Shown here: in pieces, positions 28,172 through 35,691 of the stretch | Layout of the letters: each line of letters begins with the position of its first letter | How positions within the stretch are numbered: position 1 is the first letter of the stretch | NCBI RefSeq assembly: GCF_002632825.1 | Contig: NZ_NJAJ01000009.1 | Span: forward strand, 62,001 to 126,000 | Reading direction: 5' to 3' | DNA length: 64,000 nt | Origin: Xenorhabdus stockiae | GTDB taxonomy: Bacteria; Pseudomonadota; Gammaproteobacteria; Enterobacterales; Enterobacteriaceae | Made by a program: the position numbers and the translations under genes | The notes under the pieces: model-generated | Seen by the model: only the letters and a program-made list of their open reading frames with translations | Told to the model about the DNA's origin: nothing | Database searches by the model: none

Positions 28172-28627
28172 TTACAGATCGAAATCTGCCGGTACAAAGC
28201 CTAAGGCTGTGCATATTTCTCTGGCAGCATTTTTTTCATCGTTATCAAAGTCGCCATCACTTTTGGCAACAGCAATTCCGACACGTAAAGCAAGCTGTGC
28301 TGCTTCCGGCTGCTGTTTCAGCGCCATGATGTATTTCATCGCTTCGCCTTTACCGATATCAGCATCAAATTCATAGCTGCTGACCAGCTTGTTGAAGAAT
28401 TCGATAATTTCAGTCGTATCGAAGACTTTCAGTTCAGGGGAGCTTTTGATGAATCCCACCATTTTCTGTTTTTCTTCAGAGCTGACACCGTTACTTGCCA
28501 TTGCGACATGCGCGCACACAGCAACAGTTCCTTCCATGAATTTTTTGTTTTTGAAACGGCCAACCTGATTGGTCAGCTCTTCGCGGCCTACACTGAATGC
28601 CGATTTGATTTTGTTTAAAAAGGACAT
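28172..28627 (-). CDS. terB: Tellurium resistance protein TerB
   Basis: TerB is a helical, metal-binding cytoplasmic protein that works with TerC at the membrane. I chose the ATG at 28627 because it follows the ribosome binding site ggaggg. It gives 151 residues (MSFLNKIKSAFSVGREELTN), the family length; longer in-frame forms would run into the repeat region. TerB motifs are VAVCAHVAMASNGVSSEEKQ and the second helix pair VAKSDGDFDNDEKNAAREIC, both with acidic residues proposed to hold metal. The 188-bp gap to terA contains an ERIC-like palindrome. terB and terC follow one another closely, with 26 bp between them. Confidence 0.95.
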   Translation of the reverse strand: MSFLNKIKSAFSVGREELTNQVGRFKNKKFMEGTVAVCAHVAMASNGVSSEEKQKMVGFIKSSPELKVFDTTEIIEFFNKLVSSYEFDADIGKGEAMKYIMALKQQPEAAQLALRVGIAVAKSDGDFDNDEKNAAREICTALGFVPADFDL

Positions 28628-28650
28628 AAGTCCCTCCGTTAGTTTGTATA

Positions 28651-28668
28651 ACGAGTATGTATACTCGT
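28651..28668. repeat. Short perfect palindrome upstream of terB
   Basis: ACGAGTAT-gt-ATACTCGT is an 8-bp inverted repeat with a 2-nt spacer, about 24 bp upstream of the terB start. It overlaps the edge of the ERIC-like element and may form a small hairpin in the terB leader. Confidence 0.5.
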
Positions 28669-28800
28669 CGTCTTTCAAATTGCCTCTTTGTTGGCTACGA
28701 TCGTTCACCCCAGTCACCGTTTTTATAAATATACGGTTATCTATGCTCCCGGGGATGCCCTCCCTTGCCGCCGCGATGCAATTCGAAATCCATTGGGTAT
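28661..28800. repeat. ERIC-like (enterobacterial repetitive intergenic consensus) palindrome
   Basis: This roughly 140-bp imperfect palindrome has ERIC features. It contains gttcaccccagtcacc, then ctcccggggat, cttgccgcc and gcaattcgaaat in the order of the ERIC consensus. The outer ends are inverted copies (tttcaaattgc at 28673 against gcaattcgaaa at 28778). It fills the terA-terB gap and will be transcribed as a long stem in the ter message, where it could affect stability or processing. Confidence 0.7.
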
Positions 28801-28815
28801 ATAAAAATGGACGTA

Positions 28816-29970
28816 TTATTTACTGCCTGATGTCCAGCGAAAGCCCCAGCCAAAAGCTTGGTCCATCTCTTTATGACCACTAAAATACTGGTTGATACGC
28901 TCTACCTGAATGTCACCGTTGTCATTAACAAGACGGGCAATGGCACACATATTTTTGCGGTTATGCCCTTCTGTCAGACGGGTTTCAATCGGAGGCTGGC
29001 CATTGACGTAAATCGTGACAATACCATCCGTATTGTTCCAGCTCGGTACACCTTCGTAGATAAAGGCATAGATCAGCACTTCACTGATATTTTTCCACTC
29101 AAGACCATTGATATGGAGCCATTCACCATCAGTAACACTGCCTGTGCGATCATCCCCCTGTAACTGGACATAAGGCTCGCTATGATAAGCACCGAAACCG
29201 TTCCCTAATGCCTGTATAACGTCACGGGTGCCATCGCGGAGCCGGACGAAAGCACCGAGATCCAGATCTACCCCCTTACTGGTATTAAACAGGTTTTGAA
29301 ACATGCCACGGCTGGCAGGCGCTGCTCCCTGATTCCAGTTAAGATTGACGCGGATCTCACCGAAGTTGTCACGTTTACTCAGACTGATCGCGGGTTTTTC
29401 TTTCGTCAGAGAAACTTTGCTCAGATTGACACTTTTCGGTTCAGGAGCCGGAGTTGGTGGCGACGCTGGCGCATCATCGACAATATCGACACCAAAATGT
29501 TCTGCCAGAGGCTGAAGGCCACCATTAAAACCCTGAGCAATAAAACGAAACTTCCATTCACCATTACGGCGATAAAGTTCACCGAGGATCAATGCGGCTT
29601 CTGTACGCCCCTGAACTTCAACGTGCCCCTGTAAAATCACACTCCCATTCAGTTCGACCTGAATAGAAAGGCTGCGAAGGCTGGAGATAGTCTGGCTGCC
29701 GTCGCAGGTCGCGGTGAATGCAACTTTTTGAACGTCTTGCCGAAGAGCCGGCAGGTTAACGGAAAACGCGGTATTGGTATTACCGCCAGACAGGCGAATG
29801 GTGTTATCGTCATTATCCGGCTGCCCATAAAAGACCATATCCGGATCGCCCTGCACCTTACCATCAGCATACAGACGGAAAGCGGAGACATCGACTGCTA
29901 AACCTGAAAGTACCCTGATGGTCAGCATTTGATCGGAGACGGGGGCATTTCCCCCCGGAGTCAGATTCAT
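28816..29970 (-). CDS. terA: Tellurium resistance protein TerA
   Basis: TerA is a cytoplasmic Ter protein with two TerD-like beta-sandwich regions. The 384-residue length is usual. The N-terminal half has ADGKVQGDPDMVFYGQ and LRQDVQKVAFTATCDG. The C-terminal half is introduced by a repeat VNLSKVSLTKEKPAISLSKR and includes GVDLDLGAFVRLRDGTRDVI, the acidic GDDRTGSVTDGEWLHI and the ending QAFGWGFRWTSG. Its start overlaps the terZ stop codon by one base (TGATG), so translation of the two is coupled. The following terB is reached only across an ERIC-like element, which may set the ratio of TerZA to TerBCD. Confidence 0.95.
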   Translation of the reverse strand: MNLTPGGNAPVSDQMLTIRVLSGLAVDVSAFRLYADGKVQGDPDMVFYGQPDNDDNTIRLSGGNTNTAFSVNLPALRQDVQKVAFTATCDGSQTISSLRSLSIQVELNGSVILQGHVEVQGRTEAALILGELYRRNGEWKFRFIAQGFNGGLQPLAEHFGVDIVDDAPASPPTPAPEPKSVNLSKVSLTKEKPAISLSKRDNFGEIRVNLNWNQGAAPASRGMFQNLFNTSKGVDLDLGAFVRLRDGTRDVIQALGNGFGAYHSEPYVQLQGDDRTGSVTDGEWLHINGLEWKNISEVLIYAFIYEGVPSWNNTDGIVTIYVNGQPPIETRLTEGHNRKNMCAIARLVNDNGDIQVERINQYFSGHKEMDQAFGWGFRWTSGSK

Positions 29971-30557
29971 CAGCGCACCACCGTTTCAACGATTTGTGGA
30001 TACATATCATCAATGGTACGCCCACGGCAGGGAACCCCATGTGCGGTGAAATCCCACATACCGCTATTACGGCGCAGGGAAGAGATAATAATGCCGGTAT
30101 GAGCACCCTGTTCGTTTAACTGGTAGCGCGCCAGCTCTTTGCCGTTTTGATCAACAACACGACAGAACGCATTTTCAACATCGTTGAAGGTTTGACCGCG
30201 AAAACTATTAACGGTAAAAGCAAGGTATTCAACATTGGCAGGCAGTTTAACCAAATCGACGCTGATGACTTCATCATCTCCGTCGCCTTCTCCTGTCAGA
30301 TTGTCGCCACTATGCCTTACCGAACCACATTCGGATTTAAGCTGGCCGAACCAGACAATGTCAATGGAATTGCCGGATGCATCGAGCAGAATGCAGCTGG
30401 CATCCAGATCAATTTCATTACTGTCTCCGCCGAACAAACGTGACAAGAAGCCTTTTTTTTGAGCTATTGGATCCCATCCCAGACCAAAATCAATTTTAGC
30501 CAGCGAAGTACTCTGTTTGGTCAGCGAAACGGACTGATTTTTACTCAATGAAACCAT
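29970..30557 (-). CDS. terZ: Tellurium resistance protein TerZ
   Basis: TerZ is a TerD-family calcium-binding protein and the first gene of the leftward ter operon. From the ATG at 30557, which follows gaggtgttatta, the product has 195 residues and starts MVSLSKNQSVSLTKQ, the typical TerZ opening. An in-frame ATG nine bases upstream overlaps the ribosome binding site and is unlikely. Motifs are IDFGLGWDPIAQKKG, a basic insert FLSRLFGGDSN, the acidic NEIDLDASCILLD and [17 protein letters not shown]. It is divergent from the biosynthetic module at 31044, with about 490 bp of operator-like DNA between them. Confidence 0.94.
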   Translation of the reverse strand: MVSLSKNQSVSLTKQSTSLAKIDFGLGWDPIAQKKGFLSRLFGGDSNEIDLDASCILLDASGNSIDIVWFGQLKSECGSVRHSGDNLTGEGDGDDEVISVDLVKLPANVEYLAFTVNSFRGQTFNDVENAFCRVVDQNGKELARYQLNEQGAHTGIIISSLRRNSGMWDFTAHGVPCRGRTIDDMYPQIVETVVR

Positions 30558-30657
30558 TAATAACACCTCTTATTTATCGGTGAATTGTTTTATAAGTGAT
30601 TTGTTTTTTATCGTGAATCGCTATCAGTGAATTGCGATAATTTCACTTATGTAGAAA

Positions 30658-30669
30658 ATCATAATATGA
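30658..30669 (+). promoter_or_regulatory. Operator-like motif copy 1 (ATCATAATATGA)
   Basis: The first of three copies. With one further base it pairs with copy 2 as a perfect 13-bp inverted repeat whose arms are 21 bp apart. Confidence 0.45.
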
Positions 30670-30692
30670 CCAGATATATAGCTGAAATCCTG

Positions 30693-30704
30693 TCATATTA
30701 TGAT
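30693..30704 (-). promoter_or_regulatory. Operator-like motif copy 2 (inverted)
   Basis: Reads TCATATTATGAT on the plus strand, the reverse complement of copy 1. Confidence 0.45.
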
Positions 30705-30813
30705 CCTCACAAATTGCAACTATCTGTTAAATGTATGATAGAGAGCAATCTGGCTTCGTGTTTTATCATTTCTTTTCCATGGAGAAAAGTCAAACAAATT
30801 CTTATTTAAAAAA

Positions 30814-30825
30814 TCATATTATGAT
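30814..30825 (-). promoter_or_regulatory. Operator-like motif copy 3 (inverted)
   Basis: A third identical 12-mer (TCATATTATGAT), 110 bp beyond copy 2, is followed by tgaca, so it may sit beside a rightward promoter element. Confidence 0.4.
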
Positions 30826-30944
30826 TGACATTAAGTGTGGCTAAGCTCTAGACTTCGGCGCATATTTCACCGAATTTGAACTGGAAAATGGACGTAACAA
30901 ATTTGGCTAACGTCTATTTAGCAATAGGCGTTGTCTGGATAAAA

Positions 30945-30982
30945 AAATTTGGTTTATGAAAGGGAAATTTGTTTTATGAAAG
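30945..30982 (+). repeat. 20-bp tandem repeat before the ter metabolite module
   Basis: AAATTTGGTTTATGAAAG at 30945 and AAATTTGTTTTATGAAAG at 30965 differ in one base and are spaced 20 bp apart. Each copy contains an ATGAAAG that could start translation; the second begins the short leader frame at 30976. Confidence 0.6.
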
Positions 30983-31032
30983 AATCACCACTGCTTTTGC
31001 CTCACTTCCTGATATTGCTGAAATTCTTTTAA
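30976..31032 (+). CDS. Possible 18-residue leader peptide upstream of the PRTase gene
   Basis: A short frame MKESPLLLPHFLILLKFF starts at an ATG 8 bases after agggaaa and stops 11 bases before the ATG at 31044. It is rich in leucine and could couple or attenuate translation of the next gene. There is no independent evidence that it is expressed, and it may arise only from the repeated ATGAAAG. Confidence 0.25.
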   Translation: MKESPLLLPHFLILLKFF

Positions 31033-31043
31033 AAGGCTTCTGT

Positions 31044-32243
31044 ATGACCGCATGTAATCATCTTCAGCGTCACTCATTCCCGGCGAATAAAAAGCAAAGT
31101 TACCAAAAAACAAGTTATCAAAAACAAAGCTATCAAAAACAGTTAAACAGCGGAACATTAACTGTGACGGCTGAGTGTGGTGAAACGTCTCTGGAAGCGT
31201 TGTTTGATATTGCTGAACGACGTAATCCGAAAAGGGCATTCTTATTTGTCAGCAAAGTGCTCGGGCGTCATATTCCGGTCAGTCCGTCTATTATGCGTAC
31301 AGTTTATCAGCAGTTGTCAGATAAATTCCCCGTTAATCTTCCCGGACCGGTGCTCTATATCGGGATGGCAGAAACGGCGGTTGGGCTGGCGGCGGGGGTT
31401 TTTCAGGAAACCCGGCATAAAGTTACTTCTCCGATATTTCTGACATCAACACGCCATCCGGTTGAAGGTGATTTGTTGTGTGAGTTTAAGGAAAATCATA
31501 GTCATGCAACAGACCATCTGATCTACTGGCCGAAAGAAGAACATTTGCGCCAGCGGGTAAGCCATGCCCGTACACTGGTTCTGATTGATGATGAAGCAAC
31601 GACTGGCAATACTTTTCTCAATCTGTTTGAAGCATTGCGTTGTGCCGGGCTGGAACATATTGAACATATCATTACAGTGACTCTGACGGACTGGAGTGGG
31701 CAAAGCATCATAAAACGCTGCCCGCTTCCTGTCTCAGTTATTTCCCTGATAGAAGGTGAGTGGCAATGGGATGCGGATAGTTCAGCTCCTGTGCCGGTTA
31801 TGCCTGCGGTGAATGTCACGGCACGGGGAAAAGTCGATATTATCGGCACACAGAACTGGGGGCGCTTGGGGCTGGACGATATTCAATATGATCTGGGTGC
31901 TGAGATCCTGGCTAACGTTGGTGAAAAGGTCTTGGTGCTGGGCTCCAGTGAATTTGTCTGGCAACCGTTTTTGCTGGCAGAACGCCTTGAGCAAGAAGGG
32001 GCTGCCGTGAAGTTTGGTTCGACAACCCGTTCTCCTATCTCTTGCGGGCACGCTATTCAGTCTGTGATGGCATTTACGGATAATTATGGTCTGGGGATCC
32101 CCAATTTTCTTTATAACGTAGCGCACCAGCAGTTTGATCGCGTCCTACTCTGCCTTGAAACACCTAAAGCCGCAGTTGATCCGAATCTGATGGAGCAATT
32201 ATCTCTGGTTGCTCCAGTGATAGAGATTGTGACTTATGATTAA
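31044..32243 (+). CDS. Phosphoribosyltransferase with C-terminal TRSP domain (ter-associated)
   Basis: This 399-residue protein belongs to the predicted metabolite module that accompanies ter genes. The central part is a phosphoribosyltransferase with the PRPP-binding loop TLVLIDDEATTGNTF. The C-terminal part (about residues 250-395, including GTQNWGRLGLD, VLVLGSSEFVWQPFLLAERL and VKFGSTTRSPI) matches the TRSP domain named from ter neighbourhoods. It probably attaches ribose phosphate to an unknown base-like substrate. I chose the ATG at 31044 after aaaagg; a TTG at 30969 is less likely. The N-terminus contains three SYQK units from a 15-bp in-frame repeat. It overlaps the next gene by 8 bp, so the module is tightly coupled. 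Confidence 0.85.
   Translation: MTACNHLQRHSFPANKKQSYQKTSYQKQSYQKQLNSGTLTVTAECGETSLEALFDIAERRNPKRAFLFVSKVLGRHIPVSPSIMRTVYQQLSDKFPVNLPGPVLYIGMAETAVGLAAGVFQETRHKVTSPIFLTSTRHPVEGDLLCEFKENHSHATDHLIYWPKEEHLRQRVSHARTLVLIDDEATTGNTFLNLFEALRCAGLEHIEHIITVTLTDWSGQSIIKRCPLPVSVISLIEGEWQWDADSSAPVPVMPAVNVTARGKVDIIGTQNWGRLGLDDIQYDLGAEILANVGEKVLVLGSSEFVWQPFLLAERLEQEGAAVKFGSTTRSPISCGHAIQSVMAFTDNYGLGIPNFLYNVAHQQFDRVLLCLETPKAAVDPNLMEQLSLVAPVIEIVTYD
31095..31139 (+). repeat. 15-bp in-frame tandem repeat (three units)
   Basis: Three 15-bp units encode QSYQK, TSYQK and QSYQK near the N-terminus of the PRTase. Copy-number change would keep the frame and only vary the length of a polar linker. Confidence 0.65.
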
Positions 32244-33027
32244 GCCCGTATTTTTTACTGATCTTGACGATACGTTATTTCAAACCCGCCGTAAAATAAA
32301 TGATCTGACGGATATTACCTCGCTTCGCGTAGCGACTGTAGACAGGCAGCAGGCTCCTCATAGTTATATGACAGAACAGCAGGCTATGCTGGTTGACTGG
32401 CTGTTGGCGAATGCGGAAGTGATCCCTGTGACAGCCAGAAATACAGAGCAGCTTAGCCGGGTACAGCTTCCGTTCACTTCATGGCGTATTGCCACTCACG
32501 GTGCGGTGCTTCTGACACCGGAAGGGCATGCGGATCAGGTATGGCAGTCACATATGTTGGCTGAACTTCAGCATTACCGGGATAAATTGCTGGAATTGGA
32601 ATATCAGGGGAATCGACTGATAGCATCCGGCGGTTTTTCTGTATGGTCACGCATTAACTATGAATATGGTGATGTCCCTGTTTATATTTCGTTTAAGTGT
32701 AATAAGCATAATCGGGCAAAAGAGCTTAAGACGCTGCTTACAGCAGTGACTCAGGTGATGAGTGATATTTTTGATGCCGACGATTTTTATTTTCACTACA
32801 ACGATAATAACCTCGCTTTTTTACCTAAATGTGTCGATAAGGGATTGGCAACTCATCACCTTCTGCAAAGGCTTCACGATGAGAGAGGTGTTTTTCCTGT
32901 TATTGGCATGGGGGATAGCTTAAGTGATCATCGGTTTATGAAATGGTGTGACTGGCTTGCGATCCCTCAACGCAGTCAATTTGCTGACACATTAACGGCT
33001 TCTTTATTCGGAACCCTAAATAAATGA
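32236..33027 (+). CDS. HAD-superfamily phosphatase (ter-associated)
   Basis: This 263-residue cytoplasmic hydrolase has HAD motif I FFTDLDDTLFQ (the two aspartates at residues 9 and 11), motif II within EVIPVTARNTEQL, the lysine region near PKCVDKGLATHHLL, and motif IV GMGDSLSDHRFM. A cap region of the sucrose-phosphatase/Cof type lies between. It should remove a phosphate from a sugar- or nucleoside-like intermediate made by the neighbouring PRTases. Its ATG overlaps the end of the TRSP gene by 8 bp and its TGA overlaps the next ATG (ATGA). It is a standard member of the metabolite module seen beside ter genes. Confidence 0.88.
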   Translation: MIKPVFFTDLDDTLFQTRRKINDLTDITSLRVATVDRQQAPHSYMTEQQAMLVDWLLANAEVIPVTARNTEQLSRVQLPFTSWRIATHGAVLLTPEGHADQVWQSHMLAELQHYRDKLLELEYQGNRLIASGGFSVWSRINYEYGDVPVYISFKCNKHNRAKELKTLLTAVTQVMSDIFDADDFYFHYNDNNLAFLPKCVDKGLATHHLLQRLHDERGVFPVIGMGDSLSDHRFMKWCDWLAIPQRSQFADTLTASLFGTLNK

Positions 33028-34103
33028 ATAGTTTTCTTCCTTTTTCTGGCTCTTACGCCAGCGGTGATGTTCATTTCTTACTAAAGCCTGTTCAGATTGA
33101 AATGACACCGGTTGAGATTAAAGAACAGTTAATTCAGTCTGGCACCCGTCATTATTCTGAAATGTTGAGTCAGGAACCAGAACCGACCTCTTATCACCTT
33201 GAACTGTTTGATAAAGCACTGGAAATAGGAGCAACCAGACTGGCAACTGAAGTTGTTATGCTTGCCAAAGCTTTGGTATCACGTTTTGGTGACACACCTA
33301 TTGTGCTGGTGAGCTTAGTCAGGGCGGGAGTTCCTCTGGGTGTGATGTTGCATCAGGTTTTACGGGATATGGGGCAACATTCGTATCACTATGGGATCAG
33401 TATCATACGGGATCGTGGCATTGATGATACGGCGCTCTCGTATATAGAACAGCAGCATGGGACGGCTGGTCTGGTATTTGTGGATGGCTGGACAGGTAAA
33501 GGTGCGATTACAGCAGAATTATCCCGTTCATTAGCTGGACGGCCGGGTTATTCAGGTATTCCCCGTTTGGTCGTACTGGCCGATCCGTGTGGATGTTCGT
33601 GGCTGGCAGCCAGTGATGATGATTGGTTAATTCCTTTTGGGATCATGGGAGCACCGGTATCAGGGTTAATATCGCGTTCAATCTGGAGTGAAAATGGGTT
33701 GCATGGATGTGTGAAATGTGATCATCTGAGTGAGTTTGAATGCAGTGGAATGCTGGTAGATACTGTTGCTGAATGCCGGGGGCATCTGGATTTGGCGACC
33801 ATACCTGCGGCTGATTGGCAGCCTCAGGAGAAAATGGTTTTACTGCAATTAAGTAAGAAAGTTATTTCCACTCTTGCTGATTTATATGAGGTCAATAGCA
33901 TTAATCGTATCAAACCGGGAATTGCGGAAGCAACGCGTGCTGTGCTGAGGCGTGTTCCTGAACAGGTACTTGTCCGTTCTAAAAATGATCCTGACGTTGC
34001 TTTGCTGGTTTATCTGGCACAGCAGAAAAATGTTGCCATTACAGAAGTAGGTGATTTGATTGGCCAATATCGGGCAGTCACGATTATCAAAAAAGTAGCA
34101 TAA
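33024..34103 (+). CDS. StiP-family PRTase with C-terminal PELOTA-like RNA-binding domain (ter-associated)
   Basis: This 359-residue protein carries the family name 'cysteine protease StiP' in databases, but the sequence reads as a phosphoribosyltransferase. The N-terminal 260 residues include LVSLVRAGVPLGVML, IIRDRGIDDTALSYI and the PRPP-loop equivalent GLVFVDGWTGKGAITAEL. A cysteine-rich patch (HGCVKCDHLSEFECSG) follows. The last 80 residues (KNDPDVALLVYLAQQKNVAI and then EVGDLI) fit the PELOTA RNA-binding fold described for ter clusters. It may act on an RNA or RNA-like substrate. It is coupled to the HAD gene by an ATGA overlap and is followed after 13 bp by the CitE-like gene. Confidence 0.82.
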   Translation: MNSFLPFSGSYASGDVHFLLKPVQIEMTPVEIKEQLIQSGTRHYSEMLSQEPEPTSYHLELFDKALEIGATRLATEVVMLAKALVSRFGDTPIVLVSLVRAGVPLGVMLHQVLRDMGQHSYHYGISIIRDRGIDDTALSYIEQQHGTAGLVFVDGWTGKGAITAELSRSLAGRPGYSGIPRLVVLADPCGCSWLAASDDDWLIPFGIMGAPVSGLISRSIWSENGLHGCVKCDHLSEFECSGMLVDTVAECRGHLDLATIPAADWQPQEKMVLLQLSKKVISTLADLYEVNSINRIKPGIAEATRAVLRRVPEQVLVRSKNDPDVALLVYLAQQKNVAITEVGDLIGQYRAVTIIKKVA

Positions 34104-34116
34104 AAAAGGTGATCCG

Positions 34117-35067
34117 ATGAAACAGAACCCTTTCGCAAACCAGCTTGGCGCGACACTTTATATGCCAGCGACCCGCCCAGATATTCCGGAAATTATCCTG
34201 TGTAATAAAGTGGTAGGATTACGTTCTTTGGTGATTTGTCTGGAGGATTCGGTCGTAGAAGAGGATATTCCCGTCGCTATCGAAAACCTCGTATCTGTAT
34301 TACAGATACTGGCTGCGGCTAAGGGTTCAGCCGCTAATACTGATCATTATCCATTGATTTTTATCCGCCCACGGAATGAGTCTATGGGACGATATCTGGT
34401 CAATACTGTTGATCTTAGCCTTGTCACGGGTCTGGTATTGCCTAAATTCACGCAATCATTATTACCTGAATGGTGGGATATTATTGCTTCAACGCATCTT
34501 GGCGTTATGCCGACATTGGAAACTGAAGATGTTTTTGATGTGCAGCAAATGAACTATTTGGCCGATAAGCTAAAATCTCACCCTTTCTGCGAGCGGGTCA
34601 TTGCGTTACGTGTTGGTGGTAATGATCTGATGAATCTTATTTCGATACGTCGTTCGCGTGAACTCACGTTATATGATGGCCCAATGGGGTATGTGATAAA
34701 AATGCTGGTGGCTGTTTTTGGTTCACGAGGTTTTTATTTAACAGCTCCCGTTTGTGAGCATATTGATAATCTGGAGTTACTTGAGAAAGAGCTTGTATTG
34801 GATATTGCTCATGGGTTTGTCGGGAAAACAGCTATTCATCCACGGCAAATAGAACATATCCATAAGGCATTGATGGTGAACAACCATGATTATGCTGATG
34901 CCTTAAAAATCCTTAATACAAAGCAGGCGGTATTTAAGTTTCAGGGCGCAATGTGTGAACCGGCTACACACTGGCGCTGGGCTGTAAATATTCTGGAACG
35001 GGCGAAATATAATGGTGTCTGTTCAGGAAGTGAAACTGAAAATTATGGGGTTTTTAACTCGCTTTAA
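34117..35067 (+). CDS. CitE/HpcH-HpaI-type aldolase or lyase (ter-associated)
   Basis: This 316-residue TIM-barrel protein belongs to the HpcH/HpaI (CitE-like) family, which cleaves or forms C-C bonds with a divalent metal. Motifs are ATLYMPATRPDI, the acidic CLEDSVVEEDIP, FIRPRN, MPTLETEDVF and the ending GFVGKTAIHPRQIEHI. It probably works on a side chain of the metabolite assembled by the two PRTases and the HAD phosphatase. The substrate is unknown. It is the last enzyme gene of the module, 13 bp after the StiP-type gene, with a gtgatccg ribosome binding site. terW follows 88 bp later on the same strand. Confidence 0.86.
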   Translation: MKQNPFANQLGATLYMPATRPDIPEIILCNKVVGLRSLVICLEDSVVEEDIPVAIENLVSVLQILAAAKGSAANTDHYPLIFIRPRNESMGRYLVNTVDLSLVTGLVLPKFTQSLLPEWWDIIASTHLGVMPTLETEDVFDVQQMNYLADKLKSHPFCERVIALRVGGNDLMNLISIRRSRELTLYDGPMGYVIKMLVAVFGSRGFYLTAPVCEHIDNLELLEKELVLDIAHGFVGKTAIHPRQIEHIHKALMVNNHDYADALKILNTKQAVFKFQGAMCEPATHWRWAVNILERAKYNGVCSGSETENYGVFNSL

Positions 35068-35155
35068 TATTGATTTACCAGCATGAGAAGCTATGCTGGA
35101 TGCTGTGTTTATATATTAGGAAGTTACCGTATTCCTGACTTGGTAATTGAAAACG

Positions 35156-35656
35156 ATGTTACTTAGCCCCAAACAACTCAGAAATTTTAAATTAACTTTG
35201 CTGCTTTCTCATGAAAGACCTGTCAGCAAGGTAAAAGTGATCGAGGCACTTAGTTGTTCTGGTCCAACATTGACTCGTACTTTAAGGGAACTAAGGGATC
35301 ACTATCGTGCTGATATCCGGTTTAGCAAAATTGGAAATACTTACCAACTAGTAGATAAGGGGTTATTGACCAGAAAAGAGGTGCGCAGGATTGAAGAGCT
35401 GCTCACTCAGCATAATAACTTTGAATTAAAGGAAGCCACCAGCCACGTTTTCCTTGATAAGGAAAAGAAGAAACCGGTTTCCCTGTCATTACGGATGTCT
35501 GTCATCCGAAAAATAGACGGGCTATCCAATCGGCTTGGAACGAGCAGAAGTGAGATAGTTGAAATGTTCGTAGATAGGTTTATCGACGAATTACAGAAAG
35601 AAACCGCGAATGGTCATTCACGAAAAAGAACGGAGCCCCTTAATGCCAGCAAGTAA
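35156..35656 (+). CDS. terW: Ter cluster transcriptional regulator TerW
   Basis: TerW is the regulator of ter genes. The 166-residue protein has an N-terminal winged helix (LSHERPVSKVKVIEALSCSG, then PTLTRTLRELRDHYRADI) and a C-terminal ribbon-helix-helix-like part (PVSLSLRMSVIRKIDGLSNR, then LGTSRSEIVEMFVDRFIDEL). Both halves resemble plasmid TerW. I used the ATG at 35156; a TTG nine bases upstream is in frame and no good ribosome binding site favours either. It lies downstream of the metabolite module and probably acts on the divergent ter region at 30558-31043, more than 4 kb away. It converges with yqhA across a hairpin that overlaps the gene's end. Confidence 0.87.
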   Translation: MLLSPKQLRNFKLTLLLSHERPVSKVKVIEALSCSGPTLTRTLRELRDHYRADIRFSKIGNTYQLVDKGLLTRKEVRRIEELLTQHNNFELKEATSHVFLDKEKKKPVSLSLRMSVIRKIDGLSNRLGTSRSEIVEMFVDRFIDELQKETANGHSRKRTEPLNASK

Positions 35657-35672
35657 TATTGAACTGGCATTA
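35641..35672. terminator. Hairpin at the end of terW
   Basis: A 9-bp perfect stem (taatgccag / ctggcatta) with a 14-nt loop begins inside the last codons of terW. It lies between the convergent terW and yqhA genes and has no T tract. Confidence 0.45.
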
Positions 35673-35691
35673 GGGCGGGTAAGATTTCTTT

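Larger units (their letters stand above)
30558..31043. promoter_or_regulatory. Divergent ter control region with repeated operator-like sites
   Basis: This 486-bp region separates terZ from the metabolite module. It contains three copies of a 12-bp motif ATCATAATATGA, the first at 30658-30669 and the other two in inverted orientation at 30693-30704 and 30814-30825. The first two form a 13-bp inverted repeat. Nearer the rightward genes there is a 20-bp tandem repeat (30945-30982). TerW-type regulators are known to control ter promoters, so these are candidate binding sites. A 60-codon open frame at 30627-30809 has no ribosome binding site and I do not treat it as a gene. Confidence 0.55.

Noticed and set aside
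30627-30809. A 60-codon frame in the ter divergent region
   Set aside because: No ribosome binding site, no similarity that I recognise, and it overlaps the repeated operator-like sites.
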